Source: UTCFX2 sp002050125 (GTDB lineage: Bacteria; Chloroflexota; Anaerolineae; Anaerolineales; UBA4823). Taken from it: DNA of 64,000 nt. The notes beneath the pieces are model-generated. The model searched no databases, was not told where the DNA came from, and worked only from the letters and a program-made list of their open reading frames with translations. Below are positions 45,329-53,269 of this stretch, one piece after another; positions within the stretch are counted from its first letter, which is position 1, and the number at the start of each line of letters is the position of its first letter. Position numbers and translations under genes: made by a program. The stretch spans positions 2,232,001-2,296,000 of the forward strand of contig JAOSJQ010000001.1 of the NCBI GenBank assembly GCA_027494035.1, written 5' to 3'.

Positions 45329-45600
45329 TCTTCCAGCGACAGGTCATCGCCCTGCAGATCGTTCAGCAGAGCCTCCAGGCGCATGAGGCGTTTGTGTTCT
45401 TCCAGCAGCATCGCCAGCAAAAATGTCTCGAACGGTAAAGGATGGGCGGCATAAGCCGCGGCAGCCAGGTGCTGGTGAGCCGAGGCAAACAGATCATCCA
45501 GTATCCGTTGATCCGACTGGCGCAAAGCGCGGCGAAAACGGTTGAAAGAAGCCTGCTCTTGCAGGAAAGCCTGGGTGATGGATGGCAGGGTGCGTCCCAT
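45325..45600 (-). CDS. Small helical protein between RecA-like and PolB genes
   Basis: 91 residues with no recognised family. The sequence is nearly all helix-forming, with Leu/Ala/Arg-rich stretches (FNRFRRALRQSDQRILDDLF, LLAMLLEEHKRLMRLEALL) and an acidic tail GDDLSLEE. AGGAGA precedes ATG 45600 at 7 nt. The stop overlaps the polymerase start (TGA/ATG), and the upstream RecA-like gene ends 9 bp before it. The strict coupling argues that it is a real subunit of the same complex, perhaps a bridge between the two large proteins. Confidence 0.75.
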   Translation of the reverse strand: MGRTLPSITQAFLQEQASFNRFRRALRQSDQRILDDLFASAHQHLAAAAYAAHPLPFETFLLAMLLEEHKRLMRLEALLNDLQGDDLSLEE

Positions 45601-45609
45601 AACATTCTC

Positions 45610-46203
45610 CTAGAACAGGTTGAGCTGTGATTTGGAGGGCTGTTTGGCTTTATTCGTTTCAGGCGCGCCTTCCTGGAACCAGAGCAAATCGGCAGCCTGT
45701 TGAACCATTTCCAACAAGCCGGTTGGATCGCTTTGCTCAGGGGCGGGGGGGCGCACGCTGACAACTACGGGAGCCAGCCGGCTCAGGTTGCGCAAACGCA
45801 GCAGGCAGTTCTCGATCAAGCGGCGGCGTTCGGAAAGCGAAGCGCTTTCGTCATAAAACGTGTCCAGCAGATCGATCACCAGGGTTGGATCGGAGCTGGG
45901 CAGCGTCTCTTCGAGCAGCGCCAGAAGCTGATAGCAGGTGAAGGCGCGCGCCAGCCGGATGCGGCTCAAAGCGGCATAGAGGTCGGGCGCATTCAATTCC
46001 CGCAGAATGCGCGCGACTGTGCGCGCGTTGAAGCGATTGCCGCCGTCTACCACGCGCAGCGGAGCAAGCAGCGCCAGGCGGGCGGCAGAAGCCAGCATCG
46101 CATTGCTGGCTGCGTATGGCCCGATGATCAACAGAAAAGGGAAAGCGCCGCTGGTGCCTGGAACCAAAAGATCGGATGCAAAGCTTTTGTGGACCGCATT
46201 CAT
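45610..46203 (-). CDS. RecA/Rad51-fold protein with degenerate P-loop and C-terminal clamp-binding motif
   Basis: About 197 residues. The order of segments follows the Rad51/RadA core. LLIIGPYAASNAML stands where Walker A belongs but lacks GK(S/T). RVVDGGNRFNARTVARILRE and RIRLARAFTCYQLLALLEE match the region after it, and TLVIDLLDTFYD is a clear Walker B strand. The final residues are QLNLF (45627-45613), matching the bacterial sliding-clamp motif QL(S/D)LF. It resembles ImuA in being a RecA-like partner of a mutagenic polymerase. ATG 46203 is used; a TTG at 46221 is possible. It is the first gene of the cassette. Confidence 0.78.
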   Translation of the reverse strand: MNAVHKSFASDLLVPGTSGAFPFLLIIGPYAASNAMLASAARLALLAPLRVVDGGNRFNARTVARILRELNAPDLYAALSRIRLARAFTCYQLLALLEETLPSSDPTLVIDLLDTFYDESASLSERRRLIENCLLRLRNLSRLAPVVVSVRPPAPEQSDPTGLLEMVQQAADLLWFQEGAPETNKAKQPSKSQLNLF

Positions 46204-46363
46204 GATCCGAACATAGCTCAATCACTGCCGTGCATCAATTCCCTTTGGCGGGGAGGCGCGGGGGAGGCTGGGGGTAACCCTATAGGGGAACTGCAATCGA
46301 GGCAAGCCAGGGGGCGCTTCCCCGGTCTGGATGGGCAGCGCGACTACCCGGCTGAGAAGAAAA

Positions 46364-46399
46364 ACCGGCTGGCTCGTTGATTCTGTTGAGCCAGCCGGT
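46364..46399 (-). terminator. Intrinsic terminator of the DUF11/LruC gene
   Basis: A perfect 12-bp inverted repeat ACCGGCTGGCTC (46364-46375) and GAGCCAGCCGGT (46388-46399) with a 12-nt loop. On the minus strand it is followed by TTTTCTTCT. It lies about 60 bp after the stop at 46461. Confidence 0.8.
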
Positions 46400-46460
46400 C
46401 GGCGTTTGATCAATCACCCCGATATTTCAGAGGGGCGGATTGAGCAGGTGCAGGTAAGGA

Positions 46461-48284
46461 TTAGGGGTTCGGGCACACGATGCCGTCGCCATAGACGCAC
46501 GTGTTATAGACCGTCCACCATCCAGCCGGGAATTGGAACATAGTCGGCGGACCGACGTGAGTGATGCCCGGATAAGCCTTGTCGATGCGCACGTGTTCTT
46601 CGGGCCATTTCCAATTTGCGATTGGAAACACAATGGTGCGCAGGTCGCCGTTTCCGATGTTGTAGCGGCTGCCGGAAGGCGGGATAACTCGCAGATAGGG
46701 TTCAAAGAAAAGGCCTTCACCGTGGGGACCGAAATCGGACAGTGTGAAGGGGAAGGTATTGTTGAAGTCGATGACCAGCGTAGCGGTCTCCGCGGCGGGC
46801 GTGGGTGCAATGCCTTCGGTTGTGTTCACCATGCTGCCAGCCGGTGGGATTGCATCGGTGGTCAGTCTGAAAACGAGGAAATCGTTCAATTGCGAGGCGT
46901 TGAAAGCGCTGTGGGAAGTCGATATCGTTTGCCCATGCGAATTGTAGATCGTAAGCGTAGCGGCGCCGTTGCTCCCAAAGGTGTTCGGCGGAAAGCTGAC
47001 GTGATATTCGTGAGAGAGCAGCGCTCCCCGCGCTTGGGGAGTGAGGTTGAAGGTAACCCGGCTGACGCGGATGGTGCTATTGTTGATGGAGGAAAAAGCG
47101 AAATCTGTTTCGACGCTCAGAACCCAGTCGTTGTAGTCGAAATCGTTGGCTTCCTCGATTCGCAGATCCTCGTAGCCAAAGGAGACATTGTATTTGACAA
47201 TGCCGGATTTGGAGACCATGGGGATGTAAAGCTTGTACACTTTCTCTTTGACTTTCACCGTGGAAGGATCCGAGTCGCTAACAACGATTCCGTCGCCTTC
47301 GCCTTCAGCGATGATGACGTTGGTGAAGCCTTCCGTGACGTTATGTACGATGCATACGTAAGAATAAGTTTCTCCCGGCACCAGATCAGGTATCTGACCA
47401 AGCGCTCTGCTGCAATCGGGCACCAGCGCGTCGGTTAAGACGATGTTGGTTAAATCCACTTCACCGGTATTGGTGACGGTGATGGTGTAGCTCACGTCTT
47501 CACCGGGTTGGATGGTGCGGACATCCTCGCCCTCGGCTTGCTTGCTGACGTTGATCCCAGGCACCTTGACCGTTGAAGGATCCTGATCAGAGACCGGGGT
47601 GCCGTCTGTATCGCCCGTAACGGTGGCGATGTTCGTGAAGCCTTCAGTGACGTTGGGCGCAGTGCAGGTGTAGCTGAAGCTTTCACCGGCGGGCAGGCTG
47701 GCGAGCAAATAATCGCAGTCTGGAACCAGCGGGTCGCTGACCTGAACATTTGTCAGATCCACTTCGCCGGTGTTGGTGACCGTGATGGTATACGGTACAT
47801 CTGAGCCAGACGCGACAGTGCGGGAATCGTCGCCTTTTTCCTGCTTGCTGATCGAGATGCCGGCGATGCGAACCGTTGAGGTATCGTTGTCGTTCACGGG
47901 ATTATTGCAGGCATCTTTTGCGTTCACCTTTGCAATATTCTTGAATCCCTGTGAAACATTGTAGGCTGTGCAGGTATAGCTGTACGTTTCTCCAGGCGCC
48001 AGATTAAGACCCGACCTGGCACAGTCTGGAACGAGCGGATCGATGACAGTCACTTGAGTCAGAGTGGATTGTCCAGTGTTGGTCAGGGTGATTTGGAACG
48101 GAACATCAGATCCCCCGGGGAATATGCGCACATCATCCCCCTTGATTTCCTTGGCAATGCTGATTCCAGATACACAGGCGTTGTGCGCCTGGACAGCCGG
48201 GGTCGGTTGGAAAGTACCCATAAACAATAGAACTAGTCCAATCCCTAGCAGGATTGAAAAACCGGATAATTTGAGCGTGTTCAT
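46461..48284 (-). CDS. Secreted DUF11-repeat protein with LruC-like C-terminal domain
   Basis: About 607 residues. The signal peptide (FSILLGIGLVLLFMGTF...VQA) is followed by three DUF11-type beta-sandwich repeats of about 100 residues, each with VPxTITVTNTGEVDLTNV-like text and paired Cys. KLYIPMVSK follows, then a domain with FGYEDLRIEEANDFDYNDWV that matches the LruC/DUF4842 pattern (FEDL...NDFDYND). It is probably a cell-surface or matrix protein, and no enzyme motif is seen. I start at ATG 48284, which follows AAGGAGG, rather than at the upstream in-frame start. It stands alone with its own terminator. Confidence 0.85.
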   Translation of the reverse strand: MNTLKLSGFSILLGIGLVLLFMGTFQPTPAVQAHNACVSGISIAKEIKGDDVRIFPGGSDVPFQITLTNTGQSTLTQVTVIDPLVPDCARSGLNLAPGETYSYTCTAYNVSQGFKNIAKVNAKDACNNPVNDNDTSTVRIAGISISKQEKGDDSRTVASGSDVPYTITVTNTGEVDLTNVQVSDPLVPDCDYLLASLPAGESFSYTCTAPNVTEGFTNIATVTGDTDGTPVSDQDPSTVKVPGINVSKQAEGEDVRTIQPGEDVSYTITVTNTGEVDLTNIVLTDALVPDCSRALGQIPDLVPGETYSYVCIVHNVTEGFTNVIIAEGEGDGIVVSDSDPSTVKVKEKVYKLYIPMVSKSGIVKYNVSFGYEDLRIEEANDFDYNDWVLSVETDFAFSSINNSTIRVSRVTFNLTPQARGALLSHEYHVSFPPNTFGSNGAATLTIYNSHGQTISTSHSAFNASQLNDFLVFRLTTDAIPPAGSMVNTTEGIAPTPAAETATLVIDFNNTFPFTLSDFGPHGEGLFFEPYLRVIPPSGSRYNIGNGDLRTIVFPIANWKWPEEHVRIDKAYPGITHVGPPTMFQFPAGWWTVYNTCVYGDGIVCPNP

Positions 48285-48726
48285 CTTTGCATGCCTCCTT
48301 AGTTGTGAAAATCTTGAATTTCCACTGATCGTCTCTTGGTTCTTGAAATTATACATAACAGTACAAATTTACCCCATATTGTCCAATTAGGGCTTGTCTA
48401 AATACATCTCTGTTACTGCCAAAAACCGTCCATAGAACAAAAAAACCGGCCTTGTGGGCCGGTTTCGCTCTAGCTACTTAGAGAACCTATCTAAAAACTT
48501 AGACAAGCGACCATTTTAGTTCTCTAGATCATCGCTTCCACATTTGAAGTTTTCACAAGTTAACGTACACTAACCGATTATTATTCGCCCTCGATAATCT
48601 TGATCGCATTATACGCCGTGTTGGGCGGCTTCGCAATAGCAAGATATCCGACTGTTTCAGTTTTGGTTGAATGATTTGTGAATAGAGTAGATAATGGGGT
48701 AAGCCGCGACAGGCAGCTTCTGACTG
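48285..48726. other. Intergenic region with inverted repeats and a possible coding remnant
   Basis: About 440 bp. On the minus strand a TATAAT (48353-48348) may serve the DUF11 gene. GCTTGTCTAA near 48393 recurs inverted near 48500 (TTAGACAAGC). A second inverted pair (TAGAGAAC and GTTCTCTA) lies near 48479 and 48520. Downstream of the kinase stop, a minus-strand frame of about 50 codons ends ...NTAYNAIKIIEGE at 48580-48590. It has protein-like composition but no start, so it may be the tail of a lost gene. No confident gene is present. Confidence 0.45.
48443..48465 (-). terminator. Intrinsic terminator
   Basis: AAACCGGCC (48443-48451) pairs with GGCCGGTTT (48457-48465) around a 5-nt loop. 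On the minus strand the stem is followed by a run of seven or more T. It would stop transcription coming from the histidine kinase gene about 260 bp upstream. Confidence 0.75.
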
Positions 48727-50007
48727 CTAACAATCAGACTGCGGTAAAAGAGGTAGAGTAAAAACAAACCGCGTCGTCATACCCTCTTCGCCGTCTTCTA
48801 CCCAGATCTTGCCTCCATGCCGTTCGACAGCCAGCCGGCAGTAAGCCAGCCCGAGGCCAAATCCCCGCCTCTTCATTTCTAAGTTCACGCCCTGAGTGAA
48901 ACGCTCAAATATCCGCTCACGATCCTCAAACGGAATTCCAGGTCCGGTATCTGCAACGCTCACCCATAACGATCCATCTTTTCGTTGCATTTCGATCGAA
49001 ATACGCCCGTTCTCGGGGGTGTACTTTAAGGCGTTGTCCAGCATGTTTACCATGACCCGCTCGATTTTTTCGCGGTCGGCAACGATCGCAGGTAAGTCTG
49101 TCGCGATGTTGGTTGTCACCACAACGCCCTTGCGCGCCAGGATCGAAGTGCGTTGGATCAGTTCGTCAACCAGGGGTGGAAGCTCGAATTCACTCATCGA
49201 GAAACGCGTCTCTCCGCTCTCCATGCGCGAGACTTCTAGCAGAGAATCGACCAGCCGTTGCAGCCTCTGGGTGCTGGCTTGAGCGATCCCGAACAAGTCG
49301 CTGTTCGCTTGCAGAATATCTTCTGGCAACACCAGAGAGAGCATTCGTAAGGAGATGCCGATCGCGCTGAGCGGGTTGCGCAGATCGTGAATGATCAATT
49401 CGGTTGTTTCTTCACGCAGACGCTGAACCTCTTCCAGCCGCTGTTTTTCGCTTTGCAGGGTGGAGACTTGTTGGGTGAGTCTTTTTTCGCTCAACTCCCC
49501 CGAGCTGCGCGCTTCGGACATTCTCCTCAGGCGCGCGCTGAGAACTTCCATGATGCTGCGGCTTACAGATGGATTGGTTCTCAAGAACTGCTCAAAATTG
49601 AGGCGGCTCAAACCTAAGAGGCGCGTGTCTTCCAACGCGATAATGGATGCGGAGCGGGGCTGATGTTCCAGCAAAGCCATTTCTCCAAAGATTTCCCCTG
49701 CGCCGCGATACGCCAAAATTGTTGGAGATTGAAGGCTGCCTTTTACAATTACAACCTGACCTGCCCAGACCAGGAACATCGTGTCGCCTTCATCCCCTTC
49801 ATGAAATATAACCTCACCTCGGGTGTAATTGTGTTCGGTAAAAGACTGGCTTAGTTGGTCTCGGTCCGCAGATACCAGCAACTCCACCAATGGCGAGGTA
49901 TATTTAATCTCAGAATCCTCGGGGTGGTCTTCCCTTACCGCCAAAAAGAATTCGAGCATCTCTGGAGAAACCTGCTCAATATCAGTCAAATCTTTTTCTC
50001 CAAGCAT
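48727..50007 (-). CDS. Cytosolic histidine kinase with cyclic-nucleotide-binding domain
   Basis: 426 residues without membrane segments. A cNMP-binding/CRP-like beta-barrel lies at about residues 45-165 (FHEGDEGDTMFLVWAG, GEIFGEMALLEHQPRSAS with the phosphate-binding cassette Arg). A coiled coil (about 165-205) leads to the HisKA helix with phospho-acceptor His in LIIHDLRNPLSAIG. The HATPase domain has the N box MVNMLDNALKYTP, G1 VADTGPGIP and G2 GFGLGLAYCR. It probably senses a cyclic nucleotide and phosphorylates a response regulator. The two regulator genes on the other side of the divergent 294-bp region are the natural partners. Confidence 0.9.
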   Translation of the reverse strand: MLGEKDLTDIEQVSPEMLEFFLAVREDHPEDSEIKYTSPLVELLVSADRDQLSQSFTEHNYTRGEVIFHEGDEGDTMFLVWAGQVVIVKGSLQSPTILAYRGAGEIFGEMALLEHQPRSASIIALEDTRLLGLSRLNFEQFLRTNPSVSRSIMEVLSARLRRMSEARSSGELSEKRLTQQVSTLQSEKQRLEEVQRLREETTELIIHDLRNPLSAIGISLRMLSLVLPEDILQANSDLFGIAQASTQRLQRLVDSLLEVSRMESGETRFSMSEFELPPLVDELIQRTSILARKGVVVTTNIATDLPAIVADREKIERVMVNMLDNALKYTPENGRISIEMQRKDGSLWVSVADTGPGIPFEDRERIFERFTQGVNLEMKRRGFGLGLAYCRLAVERHGGKIWVEDGEEGMTTRFVFTLPLLPQSDC

Positions 50008-50301
50008 GCCTTCAACCTAAATAAGATGTTTGATTAGCAGTCTCGCTTGTCTCTCCGTCCATAGATATTATAAACTGATTACAAATACTTGGCAAAGTTA
50101 AATCTTACAACCGGTAAGTGATTTTCAATTGAAAGAAGCATAGTAAAGAGGGAAAACGCTTCATTGGCTGACCTGGCACATACAATTCTGTTATGAAACC
50201 CGTCTAAATTCATGTTCGATTGTATAATTTGTATCAATTGAAATTATTTCGAATATTTTGGATTCGACTTTTATCAGAGATGATAGGGTGAATGTTCACT
50301 T
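50008..50301. promoter_or_regulatory. Divergent promoter region between kinase and response regulators
   Basis: 294 bp of AT-rich DNA. A perfect TATAAT (50223-50228) on the plus strand lies about 75 bp before the first regulator, without a good -35 box. A 12-bp palindrome TTTCAATTGAAA lies near 50129, and a related ATCAATTGAAAT occurs downstream of the -10. These could be operator sites; this is unproven. Confidence 0.4.
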
Positions 50302-50730
50302 ATGAACAGAGAAGATCGTCCGATCCTTTTGGTTGAAGACAACCCAATGGATGTTGACCTGACCCAGCGGGCTTTCAAGCGGAAGAAAGTACCCAATCCC
50401 ATTCATATTGCCTGGGATGGCGAACAGGCGCTTTCATTCATTTCGCGTTGGGACTCCGGTGAAAGCACGCCGCTGTTGATCCTTTTGGACCTGAAACTGC
50501 CCAAGATGGATGGCTTTGAAGTTCTGCGAGTCTTCAAAGATCATCCTGAGTATAGAAATATCCCTGTGGTGATACTTTCCACTTCAACGGAGGAGAACGA
50601 TGTTCGTTCCGCATACCAGGGAGGGGCGAATTCCTATCTATCAAAACCGGTAGATTTTGAGACATTTGTGCAGACGGTTGGAAATATCCAGGTTTACTGG
50701 TGTCAGCTCAACATACCCGCGCAGCAATGA
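50302..50730 (+). CDS. Single-domain response regulator (Rcp1-like)
   Basis: 142 residues with one receiver domain and no output domain. LLVEDNPMDVDLTQRAF holds the acidic pocket, and ILLDLKLPKMDGFEV the phospho-acceptor Asp62. VVILSTSTEEND has the conserved Ser/Thr and YLSKPV the Lys. The NPxD and the long helix after it are typical of Rcp1-type regulators partnered with phytochrome-like or soluble kinases. It is divergent from the cNMP histidine kinase and coupled to a second regulator. Confidence 0.92.
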   Translation: MNREDRPILLVEDNPMDVDLTQRAFKRKKVPNPIHIAWDGEQALSFISRWDSGESTPLLILLDLKLPKMDGFEVLRVFKDHPEYRNIPVVILSTSTEENDVRSAYQGGANSYLSKPVDFETFVQTVGNIQVYWCQLNIPAQQ

Positions 50731-50750
50731 CCCGCAATCAGGACCTGCAC

Positions 50751-51164
50751 ATGAGCCAATCGATCAAACCGTTGCTGTTGGTCGAAGATAACCCGATGGA
50801 CGTCGACCTGACATTGCGCGCGTTCTCAAAGCATGGTTTCGCTCATCCGATTGTGGTCGCCCGCGACGGGGAGGAAGCGGTCGCATTGATCCCACGCTGG
50901 AAATCGGGCGAGACGCTCCCCTTTGTCATTCTCTTAGACATAAATTTACCAAAAATAAATGGCATCGAAGTCTTGCAAGCCTACCGGATGCATGAAATCA
51001 CGCGCCAAATTCCCGTGATCCTGCTCTATGGCTCAGAGGAGGACCAAAAGATTCGTCGCCTTAGCCAGTTCGGCGAAATGCCTTATCTGACCAAACCAAT
51101 AAAAGTCGAGGAATTCCAACAACTTATCCGCGAGATCGGCATCGCTGACGGGCGGGGGGATTGA
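50751..51164 (+). CDS. Single-domain response regulator (Rcp1-like), paralogue
   Basis: 137 residues, clearly duplicated from the preceding gene (PLLLVEDNPMDVDLTLRAF). The phospho-acceptor Asp is in ILLDINLPKINGIEV and the Lys in YLTKPI. The position of the conserved Ser/Thr reads LLYGSEED, so signalling may differ. An ATG at 50727 overlaps the previous stop, but AGGA before ATG 50751 and alignment with the paralogue favour the later start. It is probably an alternative target or phosphate sink for the same kinase. Confidence 0.88.
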   Translation: MSQSIKPLLLVEDNPMDVDLTLRAFSKHGFAHPIVVARDGEEAVALIPRWKSGETLPFVILLDINLPKINGIEVLQAYRMHEITRQIPVILLYGSEEDQKIRRLSQFGEMPYLTKPIKVEEFQQLIREIGIADGRGD

Positions 51165-51409
51165 AGGAATCGGCTGGAGTTGAATTGCAGGACCCTGCGT
51201 GAGGTTTTTGCAAAGGGTTGTGGTAAACTCACGACTGTGAACGCTTTCTGGCGCTTGCCAGCGATCATCCCTGCGTGTGTGCCAAGCCCTGGCGCTGAGT
51301 TTTCGGTCTGGTGAAGCTGGGATTCGATTTGCGTTTCTCATGCGCAATCATCGCTCTCTGGACCAGGCTCAGAGGGCGAATTGTTTTATAGAAGGCGAGG
51401 AGTATGCCG

Positions 51410-53179
51410 ATGAGGATGAGCAATCTTTTCGGTCAAACGTTGCGGGATATCCCCAGCGAAGCGGAGGTGACCAGCCACCAGCTCTTGCTGCGGGCGGGAT
51501 TTATCCGCCAATTAGCGGCGGGCATTTTTTCGTATCTGCCGCTTGCTAGAAGGTCGCTGGCAAAAATCGAAGCCATCGCGCGTGAGGAAATGGAATCGAT
51601 TGGCGGTCAGGAGATCAACATGCCGGTTGTGCATCCAGCAGATTTGTGGAAAGAAACCGGTCGTTGGTATGAAATCGACGCTGAAATGAGCCGTTTCAAA
51701 GACCGCAACGATCGGGAGATGGTCCTGGCAATGACCCACGAAGAAGTCGTTGCCGATCTCGTGCGGCAGGAAATTCGGTCCTACCGGCAACTGCCGCGGC
51801 TGGTTTTCCAGATCCAGACCAAATGGCGGGATGACCCGCGGCCGCGCGCCGGCTTGATTCGCGCCCGGGAATTTTCGATGAAGGACAGCTACAGCCTGGA
51901 CGCCGACTGGGAAGGACTGGACCGCCAGTACCAGGCGCATTTCGAAGCTTATCACCGGATTTTTCAGCGCTGCGGGCTGCCGGTCATCGCAGTGAGCGCC
52001 GACGTGGGGATGATGGGCGGGAAAGCCGCCCACGAATTCATGACGCTGACGTCGGTTGGAGAAGATACGATATTGATCTGTGACGCTTGCGGTTATAAAG
52101 CCAACCGGCAGATCGCGGCGTATAAGAAGTCCGTCCCCGACCGGGAGGTTTTGCTGCCGATTGAAAAGGTCGCGACCCCGGATACGAAGACGATCGAGGA
52201 TTTGGCGAATTACCTGGCGGTCTCTAAAGCGCGCACCGCTAAGGCGGTTTTCCTGATCGCATCCATTGCCGAACGTTCCGAGGTGCATGAGCAATTCGTG
52301 TTTGCGATCGTTCGCGGGGATCGGGAGGTGAATGAATATAAACTCGCCAATGCGATCAAAGCCCGGTCGCTCCGACCGGCGACTGAAGAAGAGATCCGCA
52401 ACACCGGCGCGGTGCCGGGATACGCTTCTCCGATAGGTCTGAGCGGGGTGTTCGTGGTCGTGGACGATCAGGTTGCAGATTCTCCTAATCTAGTCGCGGG
52501 AGCCAACGTAGAAGGCTACCACCTAAAGAATGTGAATTATCCGCGGGATTACCAGGCTGATCTGGTTGCGGATATTACAACAGCCCAGTCTGATGACGGC
52601 TGTCCGCAGTGCGCTTCATCTTTGAAAGCGGTGCGGGGGGTTGAGGTGGGCAATATTTTCAAACTCGGCGCCTGGTATAGCGAGGCGATGGGCTGTCATT
52701 ATCTCGATACACAGGGTCAGTCCAAGCCCGTGATTATGGGTTCGTATGGGATCGGGCTTGGTCGTTTGCTTGGCTGTCTGGCAGAGATCCATTACGACGA
52801 GCATGGTTTGATCTGGCCCGTTTCCGTTGCGCCGTTTCAGGTTCACCTTGTCGTCTTGGTTGGAAAAGGCGATTCCGAGTCGCTGGACGTTGCAGAGCGC
52901 CTGTACAACCAGCTTCAGCAAGCTAGCATCGAAGCCCTGTACGATGACCGCCAGGAAAGCCCCGGCGTGAAATTCAATGACGCCGACCTGATCGGAATCC
53001 CGATCCGGCTGACCGTAAGCGCGCGGGCGCGGCAGGCAGGCGGGATCGAATTCAAGCGTCGAGACCAAGCAGAGAAACAGATTGTGGCGGATGATGAGGT
53101 GATTGCATTCGTGCAAAAGACCCTGCGCCTGCTCTATCAAGAGCTGGAAGCGGGGCGCGCATCTGAGGCTCAGACGTGA
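51410..53179 (+). CDS. proS: Prolyl-tRNA synthetase, bacterial type with editing domain
   Basis: Charges tRNA-Pro and edits mischarged Ala-tRNA-Pro. 589 residues. Class II motif 2 is in FQIQTKWRDDPRPRAGLIRAREF and motif 3 in GSYGIGLGRLLG. The YbaK-like editing insertion sits between them (about 225-385), and the C-terminal anticodon-binding domain begins PFQVHLVVLVGKGD. ATG 51410 gives the usual N-terminus MRMSNLFGQTLRDIP and has GAGGAG 7 nt upstream; the ATG at 51404 is too close to it. The upstream 245 bp show no T-box core. Confidence 0.95.
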   Translation: MRMSNLFGQTLRDIPSEAEVTSHQLLLRAGFIRQLAAGIFSYLPLARRSLAKIEAIAREEMESIGGQEINMPVVHPADLWKETGRWYEIDAEMSRFKDRNDREMVLAMTHEEVVADLVRQEIRSYRQLPRLVFQIQTKWRDDPRPRAGLIRAREFSMKDSYSLDADWEGLDRQYQAHFEAYHRIFQRCGLPVIAVSADVGMMGGKAAHEFMTLTSVGEDTILICDACGYKANRQIAAYKKSVPDREVLLPIEKVATPDTKTIEDLANYLAVSKARTAKAVFLIASIAERSEVHEQFVFAIVRGDREVNEYKLANAIKARSLRPATEEEIRNTGAVPGYASPIGLSGVFVVVDDQVADSPNLVAGANVEGYHLKNVNYPRDYQADLVADITTAQSDDGCPQCASSLKAVRGVEVGNIFKLGAWYSEAMGCHYLDTQGQSKPVIMGSYGIGLGRLLGCLAEIHYDEHGLIWPVSVAPFQVHLVVLVGKGDSESLDVAERLYNQLQQASIEALYDDRQESPGVKFNDADLIGIPIRLTVSARARQAGGIEFKRRDQAEKQIVADDEVIAFVQKTLRLLYQELEAGRASEAQT

Positions 53180-53269
53180 AAGGCGATTGACATCTGCTGG
53201 TCAGGCGCCTCGCAGGCGTTCACTCCGCTGGGATGGCAAGTGGATTACCAACAGATTTCGGGGGAGAGG

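Noticed and set aside
46533..47438. 301-codon plus-strand open frame
   Set aside because: It lies antisense to the DUF11/LruC gene, which has clear domains, a signal peptide and AAGGAGG.
51165..51409. Possible T-box or other leader element upstream of proS
   Set aside because: No T-box core or antiterminator pairing was found, and the short hairpins lack T-runs.
51512..52294. 260-codon minus-strand open frame inside proS
   Set aside because: It is a shadow of the prolyl-tRNA synthetase, whose motifs are all in the plus frame.
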